Position numbers and translations under genes: made by a program. A stretch of DNA of 39,534 bases from JBBRCE01 sp038205115 (GTDB taxonomy: Bacteria > Planctomycetota > Planctomycetia > Pirellulales > JBBRCE01). The notes below the pieces were generated by a model. It searched no databases and was not told where the DNA came from. It worked only from the letters and a program-made list of their open reading frames with translations. The first letter of the stretch is position 1, and the number at the start of each line of letters is the position of its first letter. The stretch spans positions 1-39,534 of the forward strand of contig JBBRCE010000047.1 in assembly GCA_038205115.1 (NCBI GenBank), read 5' to 3'. Below, in pieces: positions 17,632 through 26,660 of this stretch.

Positions 17632-17720
17632 GCGGATTTCTACTTCCCGCAGCGAAAATGCCAGCCAATGCGGTTGGCTAGCCGCGACGCTCTCGCGAGC
17701 GAAATCGCCACGATGACAAG

Positions 17721-17760
17721 CGCGGCAATGAACAGCGCCGCAATGAACAGCGCCGCAACA
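17721..17760 (+). repeat. 15-bp tandem repeat
   Basis: The unit CGCsGCAATGAACAG occurs at 17721-17735 and 17736-17750 with a partial third copy to 17760. It is intergenic, between the small exported protein gene and the PEP-CTERM gene. Confidence 0.7.
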
Positions 17761-17768
17761 GCTGCTAA

Positions 17769-18476
17769 CTACGGGGTTGCCGGCGGTGATTTCCGTTTCA
17801 TGCGGCGACGAGCGATCAGCATCACCAATCCCATTGTGCCGGCGCCTGCCAGACTGATTGAAGCGGGTTCCGGAACGGCGGTGGCGGTCAGCGTGAACGA
17901 CGCGGTGGGCGTGGCGTCAAACGTCAGCACGCCGCCATTGATGCTGGGGGCGACGCCAAAACCGTTGTACGTGTAGACCATCCGGCCTCCGCTGGCAAAT
18001 GCGGAGTAGTCGTCGCCGCCCGGCGCATCGGTGACTAGGATCACTTGTGCGTCGATGAAGCCCAACCGCGCGCCAAATGAGTTGAGCACGTTATTCAAAA
18101 CCGCCGACTGCACATGGAAAGTCGCGGTATTGCTGCCGGTGCCAATCGAAAAATCGGCCGGTAACGTCAAGACCGGTGGTGGCGGCTCGAACAACGTGAC
18201 CGGTCCGGGATTCGTCGTAAAGCCGCTGAGATTTACGGCTACGTCGGTAATGCCTAGCACGCTGGACGTTGTTGAAAAGGTGGATGTGATTCGTCCGCTA
18301 ATGAATTTGAACGCGGTAGGGCTGGTTTGCAGCACGTTGTCGTACGTACCGCCGACTTGCGTAATCACCGCGGCTTGCGCGCGTGAGGCCCCAACGGCCA
18401 ACACCAAGAGCGCGCAGCACATTGCCTGCGGCACGCGCAATCGACAGCACCATTGACTGGTCAGAAATCGTTTCAT
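17769..18476 (-). CDS. PEP-CTERM sorting-domain protein
   Basis: The product is 235 aa from ATG 18476. A signal peptide (MCCALLVLAVGASRAQA at its end) is followed by a beta-rich, Thr/Ser/Gly-rich body without recognised domains. The C-terminus is a textbook PEP-CTERM: VPEPASISLAGAGTMGLVML followed by IARRRMKRK, that is, PEP motif, hydrophobic span and basic tail. Such proteins are processed by an exosortase (EpsH/XrtA type) and are often linked to exopolysaccharide or surface display; no exosortase is in this window. An upstream TTG (18500) would add eight residues and spoil the signal peptide start, so I prefer the ATG. The gene stands alone on its strand. Confidence 0.88.
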   Translation of the reverse strand: MKRFLTSQWCCRLRVPQAMCCALLVLAVGASRAQAAVITQVGGTYDNVLQTSPTAFKFISGRITSTFSTTSSVLGITDVAVNLSGFTTNPGPVTLFEPPPPVLTLPADFSIGTGSNTATFHVQSAVLNNVLNSFGARLGFIDAQVILVTDAPGGDDYSAFASGGRMVYTYNGFGVAPSINGGVLTFDATPTASFTLTATAVPEPASISLAGAGTMGLVMLIARRRMKRKSPPATP

Positions 18477-19260
18477 AAACGGACCCGTTTCTTCGTACAA
18501 GTTAGCGAAACCGAATCATCGACAGGCGTAACGAACGCACCGCTTCGCATTTCGTCAGCGCCATTTTCAAGCCCAGCGGAGTTAGCATGGCGCACGACGC
18601 CGTCGCTCGAAACTCCCCGCAACACACCAAACTGCACAAGCAGTCGACCGCCAATGCGCATGCGCCAAAACGCACAAATATTTCGGGCGGAAATTGCGAG
18701 ATCGCAACGTCCAACAGAAAGAAAACGCCGCTGAAAGCAGTAAAACTCAAGTTAATGAACGCCCAATCGGGCGATTCAACCGAGTGAATCCAGCGTTGTT
18801 GGCAACCGACTGCCTACACGAGCGTTTCCAAAAAGGACAAGTGAATCAATGAGTTCAAAACATCATCAAATATCGAGAACCGCAGAGCGATCGCGCACGA
18901 CATTGCGCAATCAAACGTCGCGGAGTATCAACCAAGATGCTTAACCAGCAGCGATTTCAGAAAACACGAAATCACACGATTTAAGCGAGCAGAATGCCGA
19001 AGCAGTTCAGGAGCGTTTCCGTTCAGGGGGGAATTTGCTAGCTCACGGTAGCCAGACCAACGTTCGCTGAGTTTACCCACTGCGTCACACCGCCGCAAGT
19101 CAATTCCCGAATTTTTTGTACCGCGATTCGAACGGTTAAAAATCGCCAGGCAAAGCGGCTAATACCAGGGCACCCGCGTGGGAACCATTTTGCGAGCATG
19201 ACGTCGCATTGCTAGATTTGCACGGGCATTCGAAAGTGCGGCCGCTTGTAGGAGATGGCG
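18477..19260. other. Gene-free spacer
   Basis: This 784-bp spacer separates the PEP-CTERM gene (minus) from the NPYQSP gene (plus). Open frames such as 18587-18787 encode Lys/Thr/Asn-rich peptides with no recognisable feature. It is somewhat AT-richer than its surroundings. I saw no RNA gene, convincing promoter or repeat. Confidence 0.5.
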
Positions 19261-19458
19261 TTGCAACCAAACCCTTATCAGTCGCCGTCGATCGTACCAG
19301 CCTCGGCGGACGGCACCGCTCATCCGTTGCCCCACAGCATGCTGCGTCGCGTTGCCGCGCTGCTTTGCTGGACGTGTCTAGGGGCCATGATCTGTTGGCA
19401 TATCTTGGTCCTCTGCTTGTGGCTGTGCGGGGTGAAGTTAACTTTTCTTGGCTTTTAA
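19261..19458 (+). CDS. Small NPYQSP membrane protein
   Basis: The product is 65 aa. It opens with QPNPYQSPSIVP, an N-terminal NPYQSP motif I associate with many short planctomycete membrane proteins, and ends with a hydrophobic helix (about 33-60: CWTCLGAMICWHILVLCLWL). I place the start at TTG 19261 rather than ATG 19255, because the strong ribosome site GTAGGAG (19248-19254) is immediately adjacent to the ATG but lies a normal 6 nt from the TTG. The function is unknown; the motif suggests an inner-membrane protein with a short cytoplasmic tail. Codon choice resembles the neighbours. Confidence 0.55.
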   Translation: MQPNPYQSPSIVPASADGTAHPLPHSMLRRVAALLCWTCLGAMICWHILVLCLWLCGVKLTFLGF

Positions 19459-19493
19459 AACGACGCCGTGAGTTTGCGGCCGGCGATTTTTTC

Positions 19494-19523
19494 TTGCTGC
19501 GGCAAGTGGATGTTCGCTAGACT
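19494..19523 (+). promoter_or_regulatory. Possible promoter of the coiled-coil gene
   Basis: TTGCTG (19494-19499) and TAGACT (19518-19523) have an 18-bp spacer, about 85 bp before the next start codon. The match is moderate, so confidence is low. Confidence 0.3.
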
Positions 19524-19609
19524 GAGAGTCAGTTGTCGCGGACTGAACAAGCATTTTTGGTTCGACGGCAATCATTGATTCTGACCACCCGAAACTTCGG
19601 TTCCATGTC

Positions 19610-21427
19610 ATGGATGCTCTTAAACGACACGTTTTCAAAGTCCGGCGACGTCTGTTGGCCGAGCAGTTTGTTTCCGCGCTTGCCTGGAGCTGGTTTGCGG
19701 CGCTGGCCGTGGCCGCCCTGGGCATTGCCGTGGTGAAGATTTGGCCAATTGACGTGAATGGCCGCATTTGGGCCACAAGCTGGATTGGCGGATCGTTGGG
19801 CGTCGGCCTGCTGGTGGCCACGATCTGGACCTATGTTGTGCGACGCAGCCCGCTCGACGCGGCGCTCGAAATCGATCGCCGCTGCGGCCTCAAAGAGCGG
19901 ATTTCGAGCACGATGTCGCTCGCCCCCGACGAATTATCCAGCGAAGCCGGACAAGCCCTGGTGGCCGATGCGCAGCGTCGCATCGATCGGTTGGATGTGC
20001 GGGAGCATTTTCGCGTTCGCCCGCAACGCCGGGCACTGTTGCCGCTGGCCCCGGCCGTGGCGGTGTTTGCGCTGCTGTTGGTGGCAGATCGCGGGGCGGA
20101 TAATCGCGCCATTGCCAATGCGGAGACCGAGGCAAAAAAGAAGGCCATCGACGGCTCCAGCGAGCAGGTCCGTAAACTTGCCAAAAAACGCGAAAACGAA
20201 GCAAAAGAGCTGGGCCTCAAAGAGGCAGAAAAGCTCTTCCATTCCATCGAAGAGCGGACTCGCGAAATTGCCGATCGGGCGAAAGCGGATCCGAAAAAAG
20301 CGATTTCCGAACTCAACGACGTGGTCGAAAAAATCGAACAGCGCCGGCAGCAGTTGGGCGGCGACGACAAGCTGCGCAAACAGCTCGATCAAATGAAAAA
20401 CTTCAACCAGGGCCCCGCCGACGGCTTGGCAAAGGCCATGAAAAACGGCGATTTCAAAAAGGCCCTCGACGAACTCAACAAGCTCAAAGATCAGCTCGCC
20501 AAGAATGAACTCGATCCCGACAAAAAAAAAGAACTCGGCGATCAATTGGCGCAAATGGAAAAGGCGTTGCAAAAATTGGCCGACGCCCAGCAGCAGGCGA
20601 AGGCCAATGCCGAAAATCAACTCAAAAAACAACAGCAGCAGCAAACAGCGGAAGAAAAGTCGCTGAAGAAGCAGATCGAGCAGGCCAAGCAGAAGGGCGA
20701 TCAAGAAACGGCTGAGAACTTGCAAAAGCAACTCGATCATCAACAGGCCGGTGCGACTTCGTCCAATCAACAACTCCAGCAGCAAATCGATAAACTCGGC
20801 CAGAACGACGCGCAGATGCAACGCATGCGCAACTTGGCTGACAAACTCGCTAAAGCCCAGCAAGCCATGCAACAAGGCGACCCACAACAGGCCCAGCAGG
20901 CCATGGATCAACTCGCCAAAGACCTCGCGGGACTCAAGCAAGAATCCGACGAAATGGCCATGCTGGATCAAGCACTCGAACAAATCGAGCAGGCCAAGCA
21001 AAGCATGAACTGCAAACAGTGCAATGGCCAAGGCTGCGAAGCCTGTCAGGGAAAAGGCCAGGGCCAAGGCCAGCAATCCGGCCAAACCGTCAAGGGTAAA
21101 AGACAAGGCGGTGATGGCAAAGGCGACGGCAAAGGCGACGGCGACTTTGCCAAAGGCCGTGGCCAGGCCTCCGGAAGGCGCGGCGAAGAGAAAACTGACT
21201 TCGGCACAAAAGACAGCCGAGTTGGCCAAAAAGTTGGTGCCGGTGGCGCCGTGGTCAAAGACTTGGTGGACGGTCCCAACATCAAGGGCCAGGTTACTCA
21301 GCAAATCAAAGATGCGACGACGGCCGCCAAGCACGAAGAGGCCGACCCGTTGGTTGGGCAACGTTTACCGCGTAGCCAGCGCGAACACGCGAAAGAGTAT
21401 TTCGATTCGCTCCGCAAAGGCGAGTAA
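19610..21427 (+). CDS. Coiled-coil membrane protein with two CxxCxGxG repeats (Bat-locus companion)
   Basis: The product is 605 aa. Three hydrophobic segments lie at about 22-42, 58-78 and 143-160. A long Lys/Glu/Gln-rich coiled coil (about 180-465) follows, then C468-C471 and C476-C479 arranged as CKQCNGQG and CEACQGKG, two adjacent zinc-type CxxCxGxG repeats as in DnaJ. A Gly/Lys/Gln low-complexity stretch and a conserved-looking tail with DPLVGQRLPRSQREHAKEYF complete the protein. Membrane proteins with long Gln-rich coiled coils accompany MoxR/VWA loci in some bacteria (DUF4175-like, TIGR02302-like); I infer the same here without sequence proof. Its target is unknown, perhaps a scaffold for the VWA proteins encoded downstream on the other strand. 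There is no clear ribosome site before ATG 19610. Confidence 0.75.
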   Translation: MDALKRHVFKVRRRLLAEQFVSALAWSWFAALAVAALGIAVVKIWPIDVNGRIWATSWIGGSLGVGLLVATIWTYVVRRSPLDAALEIDRRCGLKERISSTMSLAPDELSSEAGQALVADAQRRIDRLDVREHFRVRPQRRALLPLAPAVAVFALLLVADRGADNRAIANAETEAKKKAIDGSSEQVRKLAKKRENEAKELGLKEAEKLFHSIEERTREIADRAKADPKKAISELNDVVEKIEQRRQQLGGDDKLRKQLDQMKNFNQGPADGLAKAMKNGDFKKALDELNKLKDQLAKNELDPDKKKELGDQLAQMEKALQKLADAQQQAKANAENQLKKQQQQQTAEEKSLKKQIEQAKQKGDQETAENLQKQLDHQQAGATSSNQQLQQQIDKLGQNDAQMQRMRNLADKLAKAQQAMQQGDPQQAQQAMDQLAKDLAGLKQESDEMAMLDQALEQIEQAKQSMNCKQCNGQGCEACQGKGQGQGQQSGQTVKGKRQGGDGKGDGKGDGDFAKGRGQASGRRGEEKTDFGTKDSRVGQKVGAGGAVVKDLVDGPNIKGQVTQQIKDATTAAKHEEADPLVGQRLPRSQREHAKEYFDSLRKGE

Positions 21428-21526
21428 GCCAATCGCGCTCGGCCTGCGCACTTGGGGGCGATGAACAGCGCGAGACACCGGTCAGCGGGCCATGCGGTGT
21501 GACCTTCAACGGATGGTGCGGCGACC

Positions 21527-22594
21527 ATGCAATTTCTGCAGCAGACGAGTTTGATGATCGCGCGCGCCGCGCTGACGATTTCCGCGCTGACGATTTCCGC
21601 GCTGGCTTTCTGGCCGAACCGTTTTGCCGCTGCCGATGGCGCGATGAATCCGGAAACGCTGCTGACTAACAAGGGATTGACGCCGGTCGGCAAGGTCTGG
21701 ACGACGCGGCTCGAACTTGATTTTCGCGAGCACTTGGAACAGCTTGACGGTCAGGAGAAGCGCGCGCTGCAAGCACAAAAACGGTTTGACGCGGCAATCG
21801 AAAAAAACGAATCGGCCCGCACAGCGCTGGTTAACGCGGTCACGCATCAATCGCTACTGCAATCGGCCATCGCCACCGCCAGCGGCGCCAACAAGAGCCA
21901 ACTGCAGGCCGAACTGAAGCAACTCAACGCACAGATCGATCAGCTTAAGCCGCAATACGTCGACGCCAAAACGCTGGCCGAGTTGCCCGCCGCCAAGTCG
22001 CTGGTGGTGGATTTGAACAACGCCCGCAATGAACTCGCGTTGAATGTGTTCTGGCTGCAAGCGCGCGCCGAACCGCTGGCTGCCGCAACCCACGCGCTGG
22101 CGGACGATCCGCAAGTAGTGCGGGCGGCAACGACGCTGGGCATGCAATTGGCGCCCGTCAAAAGCGGCTACTTGGAATCGTCGCGGATGGCGCGGGTGGA
22201 GCCGATCTGTCGATCCGAACGAAATTACGTCTATCGCGAAAGCGGGTTTTATCGGCTTTGCGCCCTAGCGAATCGCTCGCTTCCCGTGACGTTCAGCTAC
22301 CGCGAGTCGAGCGACCCGCTGGTTTTGCCGGCGTCCGTGGCGCAAAACCTGGGTTTGAAATTCGATGCCTCCAAAACGCACGTGTTCATGGCCAGCGACA
22401 AGCGTAAGCTGGCCGTGTCCAGCGTCACGCTGGCCGAACTGCGAATCGGTAAGTTCATTTGGAAAGACGTCGAGGCGATCGTGCTGCCGCCCGAAGCGGA
22501 AGACCTCGGCGCGCAACTCAGCCCAAACTCGCTGTCCGGTCACCGCGTCACGATCGACGCCAATTTGTTGCGATTGAAAATCGAGCCCAAGTAG
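21527..22594 (+). CDS. Exported coiled-coil protein with degenerate retropepsin-like domain
   Basis: The product is 355 aa. It has a signal peptide with an internal duplication (ALTISALTISALAF), a coiled coil at about 60-160, and a C-terminal domain (about 245-352) laid out like a clan AA retropepsin. The flap and second half are recognisable: LVLPASVAQNLGLKF, SSVTLAELRIGKFIWKDVEA and IVLPPEAEDLGAQLSPNSL. The active-site motif is lost: where VDTGAS is expected the chain reads SYRESSD, with Arg259 in place of the catalytic Asp. It is therefore probably a non-catalytic pseudoprotease that binds a peptide or partner. It lies 99 bp after the coiled-coil gene and ends 12 bp from the convergent 1305-residue gene. 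The retropepsin assignment is by eye. Confidence 0.65.
   Translation: MQFLQQTSLMIARAALTISALTISALAFWPNRFAAADGAMNPETLLTNKGLTPVGKVWTTRLELDFREHLEQLDGQEKRALQAQKRFDAAIEKNESARTALVNAVTHQSLLQSAIATASGANKSQLQAELKQLNAQIDQLKPQYVDAKTLAELPAAKSLVVDLNNARNELALNVFWLQARAEPLAAATHALADDPQVVRAATTLGMQLAPVKSGYLESSRMARVEPICRSERNYVYRESGFYRLCALANRSLPVTFSYRESSDPLVLPASVAQNLGLKFDASKTHVFMASDKRKLAVSSVTLAELRIGKFIWKDVEAIVLPPEAEDLGAQLSPNSLSGHRVTIDANLLRLKIEPK
21569..21598 (+). repeat. 15-bp tandem duplication inside a signal peptide
   Basis: GCGCTGACGATTTCC occurs twice in a row (21569-21583, 21584-21598) and begins a third time. It is in frame and encodes ALTIS-ALTIS in the hydrophobic core of the preceding entry's signal peptide. 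Confidence 0.85.
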
Positions 22595-22606
22595 CGCCGC
22601 GGCAAT

Positions 22607-25600
22607 TTACTCGCTCCGCTGCGAAAACCGCCACGGCATTTTAAACCGGCTGGGTTTATACGGCGCGAGCAGCACGTTAGACTTCCGGCCGGGATCGTCA
22701 TTGGCAACCGCCATGCGTTCGAGCTTGTCTGGCGTTTCGCTGGGCAGCAGCACGTTGGCGGCCAGGAACCGCGGCCAATAACCGTCGAGCAGTTTTGCGC
22801 ATTCGGCCGGCCGGCGAATTTTCAAACTTACCTGCGCGGCCGCGACCAGCTTACTGAGTTCGACCCGCTCGCCATCGGAAAAAGCCAGATCGAATACCAG
22901 CAGGTCGTCGATGCAAACTTCGCCCGCCGCGCGCAGATCGAAGCGAACGCGCAGCGTAGTTACGTCCGGCGGAAGATCGTCAACTTTAAAAATGTACTGC
23001 GACCACTGCGCGCGAAGTTTGACCACGTCAGACCCTTGTCCCAGCGGCGCAAAGCGGTAGAACGCGCGCCCACTGGGCGAATCGCCTTCAATGGCCAGAC
23101 GCATCGTCGGTTGCTGATTGGCGTCCGGCACACGCAGCCAGACCGAATACGACAACCGTCCCGAACTGGGTGCCGGAAACGCCTCGCTGACCAATGCGCC
23201 ACTGCCACCACTACTGACAACGCTGACCGACTGATTGCCGGCGTGCGGCAGGCCACGGATGAGCGTGGCGGTCAGATCGGTGCCCGCCACCGACCAGCCT
23301 GGCACTTCCGCCACGCGCGACGACGTTTCGAAACCGGGATTACTCAACACGGCCAGCGGTGGCGGATTGATCAGTACGGCTGTTCGTTCGCGAAGATTTC
23401 GCACACGCTGTTCCAGCACGTCGTTGACGGCGTCCGGAACGGTGGCCTGCGGTTGCGAGAACTCGGCGTCCGCCACGGAAACGCGGACGACCAGGAGTTC
23501 GTAAGCCTCGAGTTCCACGGCCCAACTTCCGTTGGCCGGCGGCGCGATGCGTCGCATGCCGCTGACTTCTTCCATCTTCGCCGCCGCGGGAACGTCAGCC
23601 TGCAAACGCAGCATCACGTTCCAGGGCGAATCGTTCACGGCGTACAACCAAGTTTGACCAGCCAGATGCGCGGTGCGCACGGTTACCGGCTGGCCATCGC
23701 CCGGCAGCGTGGTAAAAGCGGTTCGCGGCAGTTGACGATAAGCGGCCGCCAGCGGACGCAACGCTTCTTCCTGCCCAAGCGGCAGCATCCAACCGCCATC
23801 GATCAGCGCACCGGAATCTTGCGTGGCCAGCGCGTGAATGAAGCGTTGCCGGTTTGTCGCGCCCGAAGGCGACATTTGGGCCATCAGCCAGGCATAGGTT
23901 TTCGCCTTTCCGAGTGGACTTTTGGCTTCGAACGATTCGATCCGCACGCGTTGCGGTTCATGAAAGAAGCTGCTGCCCACGTTTGGTCCGTTGCCGCACC
24001 AGAGATCCAGTTCTGGACTGCGGCCGGTTTCGACGTCCAGGCCCGCCGTAGTGGGAATCAGTCTTTCCGGTCGCAATAGGACCGCTTCCGCCGCGCGCGG
24101 CCGATTGCCGCGGGCCGAATCGGCGTGTGGCATGCCCAGCGAGAAGAGCATTTCTTCAACATGCGCCCGACCGGCCAGCGTTGGCCGCAGGAGGCGTTGC
24201 GATTGTGGCGACTCAAACGGATTGTCGGAATTCCAATACAGCGGCGTGCCACGGGCGGTTTGTTCCACCAACTGCCGCAGGCGCTGTTGAAAATCGGCAA
24301 TGACTTCGCTCCGCCAACCGCGCCACAAATTGGGTTGCGAAGCGACAAACTGGGCCCTGGCCGCAAAGCGTTCGGGGCCGTCGCCGGGCACATGCACTTG
24401 TCGCTCACGTTCGAAGCGCGCAAACGTCACATCGTCCAGTCCCCACTCGTCGCCCGGCAGCAGCAAGAATCCGTCGGCTGAGAGCTCAATGGATATTCCG
24501 CCAAACGAACGATGTTGGGCGTAACGCTCCGTCACTTCGCGGACCACGTCAAGTACGGCCTGTTGGACGCGTGGATCGAGGATGTTGTAGTATGGCGCCA
24601 GCCCGCGTTTTGGTTCGTTGTGTTCGATCCAACTCAGGCCGTCGCCGCCCACCCACTGCAGCCCCACGGCTTGGTTGCCGCCGCGGCGAATCCGCTGTTC
24701 CAGTTGCGGTAGCGGCGTGGAGAACTGCAAGCTGGGCACGAGTTTGAGTTGCTCGCGATCGAACAACCGCAGCAGCATTTCGAGCGCGTCTTTTCGGACG
24801 GGATCCTGCGCTTGATCGAAAAATGGTCCGGTGTCGTAGCGCGGCGTGGGCTGCAAGATGCGGCTGGGATAAATCGTGCTGCCGTCAGCATAAACCGACA
24901 GTACCACGGCGTTGTAGCCCGCACCATTGAGGTACTCAGCCAATCGCGAGCCGCCCTCGTAAAATGTCTGCCAATCTTCCAGGCTGCGGCCGCTCCAAGG
25001 GTCGAGTTGTTCGCTGGCCGAAAAATTCTTATTGAACAACGGGCGCGCCATGTAGGCCGCGAGCATGCGTTGCGATTCGACCGGCTCGGAAAATGTGAAC
25101 GCGCGAGTCAAATGCGCCGGACCGCTGAGCACGCGAATCTTGCCGTAGATGGCTTTTGAACCGTCGCGGCGATTTGTAAACAGAATGATGGGCGCTTTGG
25201 TCCGCGGCCAAAAAATCAAGCGATGCCGGGCCATCTTCGCGGGGCCGAGCGGTGCGTCGTCAGTCGTGAAAAATCCCGAATCCAACTGGATCGGCGAAAT
25301 CGCGCCGGCGGCGTTCGGTTCTAAAACGCTGATGCCCAGCGATTGCGGCACTTCGCCCGGATATTCAACTTCTAAAATGTGCGGAGTGCCGGGTTTGGCA
25401 ATGGGCAACTGATAAGCTTCCCAAGGCAGGTCGCTGTTGCCCGCCGCCGGCAAGCCTGCCAATTGCACCATCGGGCCAAGCGGATGCTGTACGGGCTTGG
25501 CCGTGCCATTGCCGAACGAGCCCTGACGCAGGCCGGGTATCGTCGGCACGTGATATTGCTTGAGCCACTCGGTCCAGGACGGATTCGAAGGATCGATTTC

Positions 25601-26524
25601 CAGCAGCGTCGTCCAGCCCGGCGTTGGCGACGAGGGAGCCGATTTATTGGCGATCACAATCAACTGTGCGCGACGTTCCGCAAGCGGACGATTCCAGCCC
25701 AGCTTTTGTCGCAGGCCGTCTTCGACCACGGTCAACACCAGATCGTAGGCGCCTTCTTCGTTGGGAATATCCAAATCGATTCCCAGCGGCAGCGCCGGCG
25801 CATCGGCTGCGGCAAGTTTCAAATCGTATTCTTTGGCGGAAATGAATTTTGCCGTGCGCGCGGCCAACAACTGGGCCTTCACGCGGAGCTTGGCGCCGGC
25901 TGCCGCGTTGAGCAGGTTCGGTTCTAACTCCAGATGCCAGGCTTCGCCAGGCGCAAAGACCAGATGCTCGCGATCGTAGCGCAATCGCAACGAATCGCCC
26001 GGCGCGCGACGCGCGAGCAGACGGTTTGCTTGATCGTCCAGCGACACGTTCCGCGCCTCGACTAACAATTCGCTCAACGTGAACTCGCACGGCGACGTTT
26101 TGGTCTGCGCGTCGGCCGGCGTCAATTCCACGATTAGTTTGGCATCCAGCGGAGCCGAAACCCTTAAATCCACGCCGTCGTAGGCGCGGCCACTCCGCGG
26201 TTGAACCTGGAGTTTGCCGCCTTCGATCCACATGCTGCCGGGCTCGTCGGCCTCAATGCCCAGCGGCTTGGGATCGGACAGAGTCCCGCGCGATAGGCGA
26301 ATGTTGCCGTTCCAGACGCGTTCCGTTCCGCCACCCCAGGCGAGCCGCAACTGCATGGTGGCATCGGCGGCCGACGCGACCGAATTCAAACAGAGCACGG
26401 CCACGGCCAGCGCGACCGCGACAAGCCAATGGCGAGTCCGAGTCGTACGCCGCGTGGTGCAATTGCCCAACGATTTCGGACGTCCATGTCCGACCATCGG
26501 CAGCCCTGAAGTTCGAGTACGCAT
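22607..26524 (-). CDS. Large secreted protein with GHL10-like segment
   Basis: The product is 1305 aa. A basic leader and a hydrophobic signal segment (about 33-52, HWLVAVALAVAVLCLNSVAS) indicate export. The middle third (about 480-780) reads like a putative family-10 glycosyl-hydrolase-like TIM barrel: YLNGAGYNAVVLSVYADGS, YYNILDPRVQQAVLDVVREV and FGGISIELSADGFLLLPG have the GHL10 layout of a strand followed by DPRV.. helix and an acidic strand end. The C-terminal third includes a beta-sandwich carbohydrate-binding-like segment (SNPGFETSSRVAEVPGWSV through RVRFDLRAAGEVCIDDLLVF). No enzyme activity can be assigned. It is the last gene of the minus-strand series, 136 bp after the VWA/amidotransferase-like gene, so it may be expressed with it. 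Confidence 0.6.
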   Translation of the reverse strand: MRTRTSGLPMVGHGRPKSLGNCTTRRTTRTRHWLVAVALAVAVLCLNSVASAADATMQLRLAWGGGTERVWNGNIRLSRGTLSDPKPLGIEADEPGSMWIEGGKLQVQPRSGRAYDGVDLRVSAPLDAKLIVELTPADAQTKTSPCEFTLSELLVEARNVSLDDQANRLLARRAPGDSLRLRYDREHLVFAPGEAWHLELEPNLLNAAAGAKLRVKAQLLAARTAKFISAKEYDLKLAAADAPALPLGIDLDIPNEEGAYDLVLTVVEDGLRQKLGWNRPLAERRAQLIVIANKSAPSSPTPGWTTLLEIDPSNPSWTEWLKQYHVPTIPGLRQGSFGNGTAKPVQHPLGPMVQLAGLPAAGNSDLPWEAYQLPIAKPGTPHILEVEYPGEVPQSLGISVLEPNAAGAISPIQLDSGFFTTDDAPLGPAKMARHRLIFWPRTKAPIILFTNRRDGSKAIYGKIRVLSGPAHLTRAFTFSEPVESQRMLAAYMARPLFNKNFSASEQLDPWSGRSLEDWQTFYEGGSRLAEYLNGAGYNAVVLSVYADGSTIYPSRILQPTPRYDTGPFFDQAQDPVRKDALEMLLRLFDREQLKLVPSLQFSTPLPQLEQRIRRGGNQAVGLQWVGGDGLSWIEHNEPKRGLAPYYNILDPRVQQAVLDVVREVTERYAQHRSFGGISIELSADGFLLLPGDEWGLDDVTFARFERERQVHVPGDGPERFAARAQFVASQPNLWRGWRSEVIADFQQRLRQLVEQTARGTPLYWNSDNPFESPQSQRLLRPTLAGRAHVEEMLFSLGMPHADSARGNRPRAAEAVLLRPERLIPTTAGLDVETGRSPELDLWCGNGPNVGSSFFHEPQRVRIESFEAKSPLGKAKTYAWLMAQMSPSGATNRQRFIHALATQDSGALIDGGWMLPLGQEEALRPLAAAYRQLPRTAFTTLPGDGQPVTVRTAHLAGQTWLYAVNDSPWNVMLRLQADVPAAAKMEEVSGMRRIAPPANGSWAVELEAYELLVVRVSVADAEFSQPQATVPDAVNDVLEQRVRNLRERTAVLINPPPLAVLSNPGFETSSRVAEVPGWSVAGTDLTATLIRGLPHAGNQSVSVVSSGGSGALVSEAFPAPSSGRLSYSVWLRVPDANQQPTMRLAIEGDSPSGRAFYRFAPLGQGSDVVKLRAQWSQYIFKVDDLPPDVTTLRVRFDLRAAGEVCIDDLLVFDLAFSDGERVELSKLVAAAQVSLKIRRPAECAKLLDGYWPRFLAANVLLPSETPDKLERMAVANDDPGRKSNVLLAPYKPSRFKMPWRFSQRSE

Positions 26525-26660
26525 CCTGCGAAGTTAGAAGCTGCGGATTATAGCGCAACCGGGCGAGTTGCACCTAGAGCAGATTGTCCTTGAGGATTGC
26601 TTGCTAGCAGCTTGCGTCGGCCATGCGAATCGCAGGCAGCGGCGCGCTCAGCGTGGGTCA

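Noticed and set aside
19934..21361. 475-codon minus-strand frame opposite the coiled-coil gene
   Set aside because: Leu/Phe-rich product is the reverse complement of Lys/Glu/Gln codons; it looks like a membrane protein only because of that bias.
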